The notes under the pieces: generated by a model
Databases searched by the model: none
Told to the model about the DNA's origin: nothing
The model's input: the letters and a program-made list of their open reading frames with translations, nothing else
Program-made: the position numbers and the translations under genes
In this document: positions 45,611 to 57,237 of the stretch, piece after piece
How positions within the stretch are numbered: position 1 is the stretch's first letter
Layout: each line of letters opens with the position of its first letter
NCBI RefSeq assembly: GCF_048569485.1
Contig: NC_134364.1
Coordinates: forward strand, 129,619,089-129,683,088
DNA: 64,000 nucleotides
Reading direction: 5' to 3'
From: Anomaloglossus baeobatrachus
Taxonomy: Eukaryota > Chordata > Amphibia > Anura > Aromobatidae

Positions 45611-46145
45611 ATCACTGAGGCTCTCATGTATATTTATTAATTGGTGGTAGTGTCAGCTCCTAATTTACGCTGGTGAGTTACCAGACTCCGGAATGTTGGA
45701 CATTTCCAGATCTAATATTGTCAGGGAAAGTTCTGTCACTTCCGGTCAGCCGTGCTGCATTGTGGGACATGATGAGGTTACATTGCAGGGCATCAGTATG
45801 ATACATCCACAGAATGCAGTGTAAGCTATTAGTACATCAGATTATATACAGCGTCTCTGTAGCCAGCTCCATATGTGATAATGCTGGTAACGCTACATTC
45901 TATTACTTTCCCTTTCCTTTTCTTCTCAGTCCATTGACCACTTGTTATGTCCTGGCTCTGGGGTGAGCTCAGGCTCCTGGAATGTAGAAGAAGCTTCACA
46001 AACACCAAAGAAAGATGAGACCTGACCTCATGTCTGCCAGACCCATCCCCCACTCACACTTGCTGACAACTGAACCTCTGCCAGCTCTCCCAGCAAAAAC
46101 AGTTGTGTTCTCTTCCTCTACATATCATCTATGCTTCCTCCTGTA
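45611..46145. other. Gap without recognised features
   Basis: Unique-looking sequence between the 74-bp array and a Tc1 fragment. I see no motif-bearing frame or terminal repeat. Confidence 0.4.
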
Positions 46146-46838
46146 TACAAACTATAGGAGAAAAGTATTGGTCCTCAAATCTTTCTAATTGAATTCATTT
46201 TTTTCTTTAGTGTTCTTGCCCCACAGTATAGTATTGGGCCCCCATGGGTAACAGCCTCGCCATTAATAACTTGTGACAGAATGGCTCATGGTAAAGAACT
46301 CATTGATACCAGCTCTGTAACAGGATAAGACAGATGTAACATTTCAGCTAATCATATTTCTTCCCTCCTAAATATTCACCTATGAGTGGTATTATTGAAA
46401 AGTGGAAGGATCCGTGAGCTATCAAAATCTGATTTTCACAACATATTCGTGTAACTGTATCTCGTATGACGAACAAAGGAGGAGTTCAGAAGAAAAGCTA
46501 CAAAACCATCTCAAAAGGAATTGGACTGCAAAGTCAGTTTGTGTATAAATGGAGGTAATTCAAGACCATTATTCCCTCTCCAGGAGTGGTCATCAAAAAA
46601 AATAACTCTCAAGAAGAAAGCAAATAATAGACTATGAGATCACAAAGGAACCCAAGGTAACCTATAAACAACTAAAGGCCTTCCTAACAGAGAATATTTA
46701 TATCCATGAGGATACAGAACGAAATGGTGTTCAATGGAGGATAACAAGGAGGAGGCTACAAGTCCCAAAGCCACAAGTCATTCAACAGAAGAATAAAGTT
46801 AAGGTTTTGGATTGTCCAAGCCACAGTCCAGACCTTAA

Positions 46839-47241
46839 AAAGAAGAAATGGCACTTCCTTGTAGGGGTATCAAGAGAGATAGGGGTGCTCTTCAGGTTCC
46901 AAAGCCGTACAATGTAATTAAACAAGGCTCTCCCGAACTTGAAAGTGATACAAGTTTATTTAATGTGCATGAAAAAACATTTTTGGTCCACAACGGACCT
47001 TCTTCCGTTGCACATTAGTGGAGTGGACTGGAGGCATATGATGGCGTGAGGCGCGGTATCCACCGCTGCATGGGGGGCTGACATGGCAACCCCCCATGCC
47101 TCACGCCCTCCTATGCCTCCAGTCCACTCCACTAATGTGCAACAGAAGAAGGTCCGTTGTGGACCGAAAATGTTTTTTCATGCACATTAAATAAACTTGC
47201 ATCACTTTCAAGTTCGGTGGTGCCTCGTTTAATTACATTGT
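46839..47241. mobile_element. Hammerhead-like foldback retroposon, element 2
   Basis: A 403-bp insertion flanked by the 16-bp direct repeat ACAGTCCAGACCTTAA (46823-46838 and 47242-47257). The Tc1 coding sequence continues exactly after one repeat copy. Two inverted copies of about 145 bp (46907-47052 and 47098-47244) surround a short GC-rich centre. Each arm carries a hammerhead-like core. Arm mismatches make it older than element 3. Confidence 0.82.
47133..47189 (+). ncRNA. Degenerate hammerhead-ribozyme-like motif (element 2)
   Basis: Stem I TAATGTGC (47133-47140) pairs with GCACATTA (47182-47189). The core is CAGAAGA (consensus CUGANGA, one change), stem II GGTCC/GGACC with a GTTGT loop, then GAAA. 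Stem III is ATG/CAT with a six-T loop. The two bases at the cleavage site between stem III and stem I appear to be missing, so it is probably inactive. A mirror copy lies at about 46965-47010 on the minus strand. Confidence 0.6.
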
Positions 47242-47344
47242 ACAGTCCAGACCTTAATCTGATAGAAATGTGGATGGACCTGAAGCAAGCAATTTTGTAA
47301 AGAGGAATGAGGTAAAATTCCATCAATCCAATGTTCAAGACTAA

Positions 47345-47893
47345 AGCCTGCTTTACACCTTACGATATCACATACGATATTGTATGCGATCGTATCCGCT
47401 CCAATCGTATGTGCGGCACATTCAATTTGTTGACCGTGTCGCACAAACGATTATTTCCCGTCACACTTACCTTCCATACGACCTCGATGTGGGCGGCGAA
47501 CATCCACTTCCTGGAGTAGGAGGGACGTTCGGCGTCACATCGACGTCACGCGGCAGCCAGCCAATAGAAGCGGAGGGGCGGAGCTGAGCAGGACGTAAAC
47601 ATCCCGCCCATCTCCTTCCTTCCGCATTGCCGGCGGGAGCCGCGTGACACAGGTAAAATCTGTTCATTGTTCCCGGGGTGTCACACACTGCGATGTGTGG
47701 TACCTCGGGAACATTGAACAACCCAACGTGCAATTTTAAGGAAATGAATGACGTTTATGCGAGGAACGGTTTTACATTCAATCGCAATCGCACGTAGCTG
47801 TCACACGCTACAACGACAATAACGATGCCGCGTCACTTACGACGTGACCCCGCCGACACATCGTTAGATTTGTTGTAGCGTGTAAAGCCCGCT
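47345..47893 (-). mobile_element. Harbinger-like MITE family A, copy 5 (reverse)
   Basis: Termini AGCCTGCTTTACACC and, complement, AGCGGGCTTTACACG; TSD TAA at 47342-47344 and 47894-47896. Internal order is reversed relative to copies 1-3. It interrupts the Tc1 fragment. Confidence 0.9.
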
Positions 47894-48110
47894 TAATAAA
47901 TGTTTAGATGCAGTTATTGCAGCAAAGGGTCGCACCAGATACTGAAAACAATCATATACTTTTGCAACTCAGAGATGTGAACATTTCCCACCCCCAAAAA
48001 TTACTCATTTGTTACATTTGATTCTTTATCTACTTTTACAACTTGTGTTAAAATCGGATGTAGTTTTAGGTGTTATTGATGCACAAGTATGGAAACTTCT
48101 GTAAGTCGCA

Positions 48111-48500
48111 CAAACTTTCAAGTACCACAGCATAGATACCGCGCAGTTCCACTTCTCCTGTCCTGTACACTATGCGCAATTCTCATTGTTTTAAACTGTT
48201 TACTTATACAGAATAATACCTCAGTGCTGTAGTGTATACAGGATCTGTTGTCTACACGGTGAGCTGCGGGTTTTGGTCCAAGCACTGATTTTGAGTCAGG
48301 TGTGAGCTGAATTTCTTCATGGTGCTAATTTACATATATGACCTCTACAATAGGCTCATAACTGCCTCTCCATTTGCATCTAAGAGGTCACATGTCAGCA
48401 GCCATAAATCACAGATTAAACGAGCCGACGTCATTAGTGTTACACCCTCCACACTGTCATCAAGGTGTTACACACAATCACACCTGGGACACAGGACAAA
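48111..48500. other. Gap with a single relic of the 74-bp repeat
   Basis: At about 48143-48190 CAGTTCCACTTCTCCTGTCC matches the 74-bp unit found 2.5 kb upstream. The rest shows nothing recognisable. Confidence 0.5.
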
Positions 48501-48502
48501 CC

Positions 48503-51500
48503 ACTGATCTCTGGTGATGGATAGGCGGTGTTCTCAGTGATGTCACCGCTGATCTCTGGTGATGGATAGGTGGTGTTCTCAGTGATGTCACCGCTGATCT
48601 CTGGTGATGGATAGGAGGTGTTCTCAGTGATGTCACTGCTGATCTCTGGTGATGGATAGGAGGTGTTCTCAGTGATGTCACCGCTGATCTCTGGTGATGG
48701 ATAGGAGGCGTTCTCAGTGATGTCACCGCTGATCTCTGGTGATGGATAGGCGGTGTTCTCAGTGATGTCACCGCTGATCTCTGGTGATGGATAGGCGGTG
48801 TTCTCAGTGATGTCACCGCTGATCTCTGGTGATGTATAGGAGGTGTTCTCAGTGATGTCACCACTGATCTCTGGTGATGGATAGGAGGTGTTCTCAGTGA
48901 TGTCACCGCTGATCTCTGGTGATGGATAGGCGGCGTTCTCAGTGATGTCACCGCTGATCTCTGGTGATGGATAGGCGGCGTTCTCAGTGATGTCACCGCT
49001 GATCTCTGGTGATGGATAGGAGGTGTTCTCAGTGATGTCACCGCTGATCTCTGGTGATGGATAGGAGGTGTTCTCAGTGATGTCACCGCTGATCTCTGGT
49101 GATGGATAGGCGGTGTTCTCAGTGATGTCACCGCTGATCTCTGGTGATGGATAGGTGGTGTTCTCAGTGATGTCACCGCTGATCTCTGGTGATGGATAGG
49201 AGGTGTTCTCAGTGATGTCACTGCTGATCTCTGGTGATGGATAGGAGGTGTTCTCAGTGATGTCACCGCTGATCTCTGGTGATGGATAGGAGGCGTTCTC
49301 AGTGATGTCACCGCTGATCTCTGGTGATGGATAGGCGGTGTTCTCAGTGATGTCACCGCTGATCTCTGGTGATGGATAGGCGGTGTTCTCAGTGATGTCA
49401 CCGCTGATCTCTGGTGATGTATAGGAGGTGTTCTCAGTGATGTCACCACTGATCTCTGGTGATGGATAGGAGGTGTTCTCAGTGATGTCACCGCTGATCT
49501 CTGGTGATGGATAGGCGGCGTTCTCAGTGATGTCACCGCTGATCTCTGGTGATGGATAGGCGGCGTTCTCAGTGATGTCACCGCTGATCTCTGGTGATGG
49601 ATAGGAGGTGTTCTCAGTGATGTCACCGCTGATCTCTGGTGATGGATAGGAGGTGTTCTCAGTGATGTCACCGCTGATCTCTGGTGATGGATAGGCGGCG
49701 TTCTCAGTGATGTCACCGCTGATCTCTGGTGATGGATAGGTGGTGTTCTCAGTGATGTCACCGCTGATCTCTGGTGATGGATAGGAGGTGTTCTCAGTGA
49801 TGTCACCGCTGATCTCTGGTGATGGATAGGCGGTGTTCTCAGTGATGTCACCGCTGATCTCTGGTGATGGATAGGAGGTGTTCTCAGTAATGTCACTGCT
49901 GATCTCTGATGATGGATAGGAGGTGTTCTCAGTGATGTCACCGCTGATCTCTGGTGATGGATAGGAGGTGTTCTCAGTGATGTCACCGCTGATCTCTGGT
50001 GATGGATAGGAGGTGTTCTCAGTGATGTCACTGCTGATCTCTGGTGATGGATAGGAGGTGTTCTCAGTGATGTCACTGCTGATCTCTGGTGATGGATAGG
50101 AGGTGTTCTCAGTGATGTCACTGCTGATCTCTGGTGATGGATAGGCGGCGTTCTCAGTGATGTCACCGCTGATCTCTGGTGATGGATAGGAGGTGTTCTC
50201 AGTGATGTCACCGCTGATCTCTGGTGATGGATAGGAGGTGTTCTCAGTGATGTCACCGCTGATCTCTGGTGATGGATAGGCGGTGTTCTCGGTGATGTCA
50301 CTGCTGATCTCTGGGGATGGATAGGAGGTGTTCTCAGTGATGTCACCGCTGATCTCTGGTGATGGATAGGAGGTGTTCTCAGCGATGTCACCGCTGATCT
50401 CTGGTGATGGATAGGAGGCGTTCTCAGTGATGTCACTGCTGATCTCTGGTGATGGATAGGAGGTGTTCTCAGTGATGTCACTGCTGATCTCTGGTGATGG
50501 ATAGGAGGTGTTCTCAGTGATGTCACCGCTGATCTCTGGTGATGGATAGGAGGCGTTCTCAGTGATGTCACTGCTGATCTCTGGTGATGGATAGGAGGTG
50601 TTCTCAGTGATGTCACCGCTGATCTCTGGTGATGGATAGGCGGTGTTCTCAGTGATGTCACCGCTGATCTCTAGTGATGGATAGGCGGTATTCTCAGTGA
50701 TGTCACCACTGATCTCTGGAGATGGATAGGAGGTGTTCTCAGTGATGTCACCGCTGATCTCTGGTGATGGATAGGAGGTGTTCTCAGTGATGTCACTGCT
50801 GATCTCTGGTGATGGATAGGCGGTGTTCTCAGTAATGTCACCGCTGATCTCTGGTGATGGATAGGAGGTGTTCTCAGTGATGTCACCGCTGATCTCTGGT
50901 GATGGATAGGAGGTGTTCTCAGTGATGTCACCGCTGATCTCTGGTGATGGATAGGCGGTGTTCTCAGTGATGTCACTGCTGATCTCTGGTGATGGATAGG
51001 AGGTGTTCTCAGTGATGTCACTGCTGATCTCTGGTGATGGATAGGAGGTGTTCTCAGTGATGTCACCGCTGATCTCTGGTGATGGATAGGTGGTGTTCTC
51101 AGTGATGTCACCGGTGATCTCTGGTGATGGATAGGTGGTGTTCTCAGTGATATCACCGCTGATCTCTGGTGATGGATAGGAGGTGTTCTCAGTGATGTCA
51201 CCGCTGATCTCTGGTGATGGATAGGAGGTGTTCTCAGTGATGTCACCGCTGATCTCTGGTGATGGATAGGTGGTGTTCTCAGTGATGTCACCGGTGATCT
51301 CTGGTGATGGATAGGTGGTGTTCTCAGTGATGTCACCGGTGATCTCTGGTGATGGATAGGTGGTGTTCTCAGTGATGTCACCGCTGATCTCTGGTGATGG
51401 ATAGGTGGTGTTCTCAGTGATATCACCGCTGATCTCTGGTGATGGATAGGAGGTGTTCTCAGTGATGTCACCGCTGATCTCTGGTGATGGATAGGCGGTG

Positions 51501-53735
51501 TTCTCAGTGATGTCACCGCTGATCTCTGGTGATGGATAGGAGGTGTTCTCAGTGATGTCACCGCTGATCTCTGGTGATGGATAGGCGGTGTTCTCAGTGA
51601 TGTCACCGCTGATCTCTGGTGATGGATAGGAGATGTTCTCAGTGATGTCACCACTGATCTCTAGTGATGGATAGGCGGTGTTCTCAGTGATGTCACCGCT
51701 GATCTCTGGTGATGGATAGGCGGTGTTCTCAGTGATGTCACCACTGATCTCTAGTGATGGATAGGCGGTGTTCTCAGTGATGTCACCGCTGATCTCTAGT
51801 GATGGATAGGCGGTGTTCTCAGTGATGTCACCGCTGATCTCTGGTGATGGATAGGCGGTGTTCTCAGTGATGTCACCGCTGATCTCTAGTGATGGATAGG
51901 CGGTGTTCTCAGTGATGTCACCGCTGATCTCTGGTGATGGATAGGCGGTGTTCTCAGTGATGTCACCGCTGATCTCTAGTGATGGATAGGCGGTGTTCTC
52001 AGTGATGTCACCGCTGATCTCTGGTGATGGATAGGCGGTGTTCTCAGTGATGTCACCGCTGATCTCTGGTGATGGATAGGAGGTGTTCTCAGTGATGTCA
52101 CCGCTGATCTCTGGTGATGGATAGGCGGTGTTCTCAGTGATGTCACCGCTGATCTCTGGTGATGGATAGGCGGTGTTCTCAGTGATGTCACCGCTGATCT
52201 CTGGTGATGGATAGGTGGTCTCAGTGATGTCACCGCTGATCTCTAAATCAAATCTTTATTTTTATATAGCGCTAACATATTCCGCAGCGCTTTACATACA
52301 TCAGGAACACAGTCCCCATTGGGGCTCACAATCTAAAATCCCTATCTGTATGTCCTTGAAGTGTGGGAGAAAGCCGGAGAACCCATAGGAAACCCATGCA
52401 AACATGGGGAGAACATACAAACTTCTTGCAGATGTTGTCCTTGGTGGGATTTGAACCCAGGACCCCAGCGCTGCAAGAATGCAGTGCCAACCACTGAGCC
52501 ACCGTGCCGCCCATGGGATGGATAGGCAGTATTCTCAGTGTTGTCACCGCTGATCGCTAGTAATGGATAGGTGGTGTTCTCAGTGATGTCACCGCTGATC
52601 TCTGGTGATGGATAGGAGGTGTTCTCAGTGATGTCACCACTCATCTCTGGTGATGGATAGGTGGTGTTCTCAGTGATGTCACCGCTAATCTCTGGTGATG
52701 GATAAGTGGTGTTCTCAGTGATGTCACCGGTGATCTCTGGTGATGGATAGGTGGTGTTCTCAGTGATGTCACCGGTGATCTCTGGTGATGGATAGGTGGT
52801 GTTCTCAGTGATGTCACCGCTGATCTCTGGTGATGGATAGGCGGTGTTCTCAGTGATGTCACTGCTGATCTCTGGTGATGGATAGGCGGTGTTCTCAGTG
52901 ATGTCACTGCTGATCTCTGGTGATGGATAGGCGGTGTTCTCAGTGATGTCACTGCTGATCTCTGGTGATGGATAGGCGGTGTTCTCAGTGATGTCACCGC
53001 TGATCTCTGGTGATGGATAGGAGGTGTTCTCAGTGATGTCACCGCTGATCTCTGGTGATGGATAGGTGGTGTTCTCAGTGATGTCACCGCTGATCTCTAG
53101 TGATGGATAGGAGGTGTTCTCAGTGATGTCACCGCTGATCTCTAGTGATGGATAGGCGGTGTTCTCAGTGATGTCACCGCTGATCTCTAGTGATGGATAG
53201 GAGGTGTTCTCAGTGATGTCACTGCTGATCTCTGGTGATGGATAGGCGGTGTTCTCAGTGATGTCACCGCTGATCTCTGGTGATGGATAGGAGGTGTTCT
53301 CAGTGATGTCACCGCTGATCTCTGGTGATGGATAGGTGGTGTTCTCAGTGATGTCACCGCTGATCTCTAGTGATGGATAGGAGGTGTTCTCAGTGATGTC
53401 ACCACTGATCTCTAGTGATGGATAGGAGGTGTTCTCAGTGATGTCACCGCTGATCTCTAGTGATGGATAGGCGGTGTTCTCAGTGATGTCACCGCTGATC
53501 TCTGGTGATGGATAGGAGGTGTTCTCAGTGATGTCACCGCTGATCTCTAGTGATGGATAGGTGGTGTTCTCAGTGATGTCACCGCTGATCTCTAGTGATG
53601 GATAGGAGGTGTTCTCAGTGATGTCACCGCTGATCTCTAGTGATGGATAGGAGGTGTTCTCAGTGATGTCACCGCTGATCTCTAGTGATGGATAGGCGGC
53701 ATTCCCAGCTGTAAACGCTGATTTCTAGTGATAGA
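48503..53735. repeat. 45-bp minisatellite, about 110 copies, with higher-order repeat
   Basis: Unit: TGATCTCTGGTGATGGATAG, GAGGTGTTCTCAGTGATGTC, ACCGC. Being 15 codons long it stays open for hundreds of residues on the minus strand, but I do not regard this as a gene. Variant positions (GGAGG/GGCGG/GGTGG, CCGC/CTGC, GGCG/GGTG, GATGTATAGG) repeat in the same order with a period of 585 bp (13 units) between about 48530 and 49700. The right third uses CTAGTGATGG variants. A SINE interrupts the array at 52243-52514. Confidence 0.96.
52243..52514 (-). mobile_element. tRNA-derived SINE inside the 45-bp array
   Basis: On the minus strand a tRNA-like head has box A TGGCTCAGTGG (52491-52501) and box B GGTTCAAATCC (52447-52457). 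A body including a CATGGGGAGAACATACAAAC-type block (plus-strand sense) follows, then a tail AGCGCTATATAAAAATAAAG close to L2/CR1 LINE tails. Pol III transcription from the internal promoter and LINE-mediated insertion are known for this kind of SINE. TSDs cannot be separated from the surrounding repeat. Confidence 0.9.
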
Positions 53736-54500
53736 TATGTTGATTTTAGTCCTCACCATAAAATCTGTTTCTCGTAGTTTTCATTAGCAACAGAACCTTA
53801 GGGATGTTGAGGAGGGCCTTTCCATCAAATACTTAATTAACCTCTTGACATAGGGGATTGTGGGAAATATGTCCAATGAAATCGATTCTCCTTACATAAG
53901 TCAGTTTTCATACACACCCAAGGCAAGATGACCACGATGACGTCATAGATCCGCCATCAGCATCAAGGGAATCCAGCACCAAGTTCAAATCCCAAGGAGG
54001 AACTCTTAGGGAAGGGGCAGGAGTAGCTCTCTGACAAGACTTCCAAAATCTCTTGACCCAACCATCTCCTGCTAGCCTAACTCCAGCCCCCTCTGCAAAA
54101 ACTCAAGGATGAAACCTAGGGGGACCTTCCCAACTGGCTTCTCCCCTGGGGAGGAGAGGAACTTCCTTAAGACTCTACATAAATTTTAGTGGTAAGTGGT
54201 TGCCTGCTCTGCAAGAGCGTGGAGACCAAATTCCTTGAGAACCCCTGGCCTACTAGTAGTTCCCTCTCAAATTCCAGGTCGTCAAATGTAGTCATGGAAC
54301 CTGACGGTGAAGTATTGGGCTCTGAGTCCCTGAGAAGGTCAGGGATCTCCCTTGGAATCCAAAGTTCTGAAAGTGACATCTTCCTTAGCCAAAAAAAACA
54401 AGGCCTCTTGGGTCAGAATGGGGCAATCAAAATTACTCTCGCCCAATCCTTCCAAATTTTCCTGAGAACTGCTGGTATCAACATGGGAGGGGGAAAGCCC
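53736..54500 (-). mobile_element. Fragment of a second DIRS-like element, broken
   Basis: On the minus strand, reading from about 54500 leftwards, the block LIPAVLRKIWKD and ARVILIAPF is followed by a recombinase N-terminal region. It corresponds to the RNase H to tyrosine-recombinase junction seen in the complete element at 341-6372, but it is clearly a different, diverged subfamily. No termini or internal complementary region are visible. An old fragment with several breaks. Confidence 0.75.
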
Positions 54501-54870
54501 TGATCAGCGCTTGGCGGGACGCACGGACAGATGCGATACAAAAAGCATCGCGGATACGGAAAAAAGTCATGCCAAAAATTGAGCAGGGATGCAGATTTGT
54601 TATGTGCATCCCTGATCAGCGCTTGGCGAGACGCACGGATGGATGCGATACAAAAAGCGTCGGGGATATGGAAAAAAGTCACGCCAAAAATTGAGCAGGG
54701 ATGCCGATCCGTTATGTGCATCCCTGATCAGCGATCGGCGGGACGCACGGACAGATGCGATACAAAACGCGTTGGGGATACGGAAAAAAAAAAAGTCACG
54801 CCAAAAATTGACCACGGATGCAGATCCGTTATCTGCATCCGTGATCAGTGCTCGGCGGGACGCACGGACA
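54497..54870. repeat. About 112-118 bp tandem repeat, 3.3 copies
   Basis: Units begin CCCTGATCAGCGCTTGGCGG and contain GACGCACGGACAGATGCGAT and CGCCAAAAATTGAGCAGGGA. Starts are at about 54497, 54609, 54721 and 54837. Copies differ by a few percent and by A-run length. Confidence 0.92.
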
Positions 54871-56205
54871 GATGAGGTGTAAAAATGGACAGGATACAGG
54901 GAAAAAAAAAAAAAAAAGTTATACTCACAGTACCCAGAGGAGTAGCAGGAGGATTAGAAGGCAAGCGAGATAGACAGCTGTACAGGAGCCGCAGGCAGGA
55001 CGTTGGATAGATCAGCAGAAGACCCAGGAAATACCCAGAGATGGAGGCAGATGTGATCGGGCCAGTGAAGAAATCGGACGACCCGGTGAAGGCAGGTAAG
55101 AGGACGTCAAGGGGAGAGGGGAGGGGGAGAGCAGAGGGGGGCGCGGGAGAGCAGAGGGGGGGTGGGAGAGCAGAGGGGGATACCGGAGAAGCAAAGAAGG
55201 AAGGAAGGAAGCAGAATAGAGATAACAGAGGAGGCAGGCAGATCGGGATGTCGGGGGGCAGATCGGGGCGTGGGTGGAAGACCGTGGGGGGCACGGGCAG
55301 GGGCCATAACGGGAGCGCGCAGGGGCCATAACGGGAGCGCGCAGGGGCTGCAAGAAGAGTGTAATACTCACGTGGAGCAGGCGCAGAAGCGGTGACATTA
55401 GCAGCGGCAGCGGTGGCGTGGTACCACAAGTACGAGCCACTCCATGCTGCAGACATGATGGGGGAGGGTCCCCAGACCAGCACAGGCCTGGGGAGGGCGG
55501 CCACCTGCAGATCAGACCGCCCCACTGCACACTGATTGGAGCGATTGCGCGTCATAGCACGATCGCTCCAATCAGTGCTGCAGGGGCTGGGGGCGGCATG
55601 TTTGAGATCCACCTATGATCTGCTGTAGCTGCTACGGCATCTCATAGCAGGATCTCATAGTATTGCACTAATTCGGGCATTATTTTTTGCCGAAATCAGT
55701 GCGAATGATGTGGTTGGCGGTTCAGATTTGAACAGCCAATGACATCAATCGTCGATGGGGGTTGGCGATGCCACCCCCCCTGGGGTCAATCAAAGGTCCC
55801 CTGCTGTAAGAAACAGCAGGGGACATCATTTGAAAGCCGTTGCTATGGCCACGGCAATCAAATGAACTTTAGGCAGTAAAATTACGTCCCTGGTCATTAA
55901 GTCACGTTAAAATAGGACGTAATTTTACTGCCCGCGGTTGTGAAGGGGTTAATGTGACAAGATAAACCTATGAAGACCGTAGCGTGCATACAAGCCCAGA
56001 TGGAGGCTCTTCTGTTACCAAATGAGCCTGGTACAGTGGAGATAAAGCTCACACCTGAGCTGACTGATGGAGCCAGAGGAGATGTTCGCACAGATGCAGC
56101 TAACAAAAGAAGTAGTGAACGGGCCTAGCTCTGAGAGCCTTTTACCAATGCAGACCAGTACTATACCTCGGTGGCACCTGTCACTTCCGTGACATTTGTC
56201 ACTCC
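54871..56205. other. Repetitive-looking gap, no recognised gene
   Basis: An A run at 54901-54918, purine-rich sequence at 55090-55260 and a short tandem duplication GGGCCATAACGGGAGCGCGC (55300-55345) are visible. About 55600-55935 resembles the end of a DNA transposon (ACGTAATTTTACTGCC near the end, on both strands of a short inverted pair at 55885 and 55917; then GAAGGGGTTAA). Open frames here have no domain I recognise. Confidence 0.4.
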
Positions 56206-57030
56206 TCGTCAGGGGCAGGCTGGCCCGGGAGGGCAGGCGGGCAATTGCCTCCCAGGCCACCCTCCCAACCACTGTACAGGGCCCGCCACCTACTGCATAA
56301 TGTCATTATAACATAAACTTGGCCCCACAAAGTGAACTGCGCACGGCAGTGTCTCTTGTGATGCTGCGGGCCGGTACTGACACTTCTACAGGCGCAGACA
56401 GTGTCAGCCAGCAGCATTATAGTGCAGGAGACACGGCCGTGCGCAGTTCACTGTACGCGTCCATGTGTGTTATAATGACGTCATGCCAGGGCTGCCATCA
56501 CGGCATTACTGCCCTTACTAGTGTAGGGGTCCAGTGAGAAGAAGCAAAGAGTGGGACCGGCCGCTCACAGAAAGCTGCCCTCCCCCCTCCTACTCTGCAT
56601 TAATCTATGTGATCGGTGCAGAGCAGGGAGGAAGCTACCGGAAGATGAACGGAGGCTGTTGGACTCCAGTAGGTAAAGTAAGTAATTTCAGGACCTTTCA
56701 GGTCATATGCCTGATCACATGACCGGTGAACTGGCAGGTCCTGTTGTTCAGCTGCTGCAGCCTCCGTGCATCTCCAAGCTGCTCCTCTCCTGCTCCGCAC
56801 CGATCAGGAGCTGCAAGATGAGGTAATGTATAGTGTGTGTAAGGAAATGTGCTTGTTGTGGGGCTGTGTGTGTAAATGCGCAGCATTTAATAGAGTTGTG
56901 TTTGTTAATAGGTGCATGTATTAGAGCTGTGTATGTAGATGCAAGCAGTAGGGAAATGTGTTTGTATATGTGCATGTAGTAGAGCTGTGTGTGTTTATGC
57001 CTATCCGGTGAGAAGCAAAGAGTGGGACCA
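56206..57030. other. Possible hAT-like left end and flanking sequence
   Basis: CAGGGGCAGGCTGGCCCGGG at about 56212 has the look of a hAT terminus, and a GCC-rich subterminal region follows. No partner end with a matching 8-bp TSD was found; a terminus-like GGTGGCGGCCCTG ends at about 60183 but its flank does not match. Degenerate units resembling the 29-bp array begin near 56830. Confidence 0.35.
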
Positions 57031-57237
57031 GTGACAGAGCCTGTGGCAGAGCCGTGTGTGTCTATGGGTCTGTGGCAGAGCCGTGTGTGTCTATGGGCCT
57101 GTGGCAGAGCCGTGTGTGTCTATGGGTCTGTGGCAGAGCCGTGTGTGTCTATGGGCCTGCGGCAGAGCCGTGTGTGTCTATGGGCTCGTGGCAGAGCCAT
57201 GTGTGTCTATGGGCCTGTGGCAGAGCTGTGTGTCTAT

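Larger units (their letters stand above)
46146..48110 (+). mobile_element. Decayed Tc1-like transposon fragment with two insertions
   Basis: Plus-strand remnants of a Tc1 transposase: a helix-turn-helix region near 46440-46540 and CPSHSPDLNLIEMWMDLKQ read across the insertion at 46839-47241 (SPDL on the left, NLIEMW on the right). A family A MITE (47345-47893) interrupts the C-terminal part. Many stops and shifts are present. Terminal repeats are not cleanly recognised. Confidence 0.72.

Noticed and set aside
41934-45640. Many 60-130 codon frames in the 74-bp array
   Set aside because: They are translations of the same repeat unit on both strands and have no independent support.
52440-52510. 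Possible tRNA gene
   Set aside because: A and B boxes are present but the sequence is the head of a SINE with a LINE-like tail and does not fold as a full tRNA.
48478-53087. Long minus-strand frames (727, 327 and 148 codons) of a 15-residue peptide repeat
   Set aside because: The 45-bp unit is a multiple of three without stops; no start context, splice sites or non-repeat domain supports a gene.
48503-53735. Possible CRISPR array
   Set aside because: The repeats are directly contiguous with no unique spacers, and the context is vertebrate.
54845-55612. 255-codon minus-strand frame with Pro-rich sequence
   Set aside because: It crosses an A/T homopolymer and purine-rich low-complexity DNA; no domain recognised and no supporting context.
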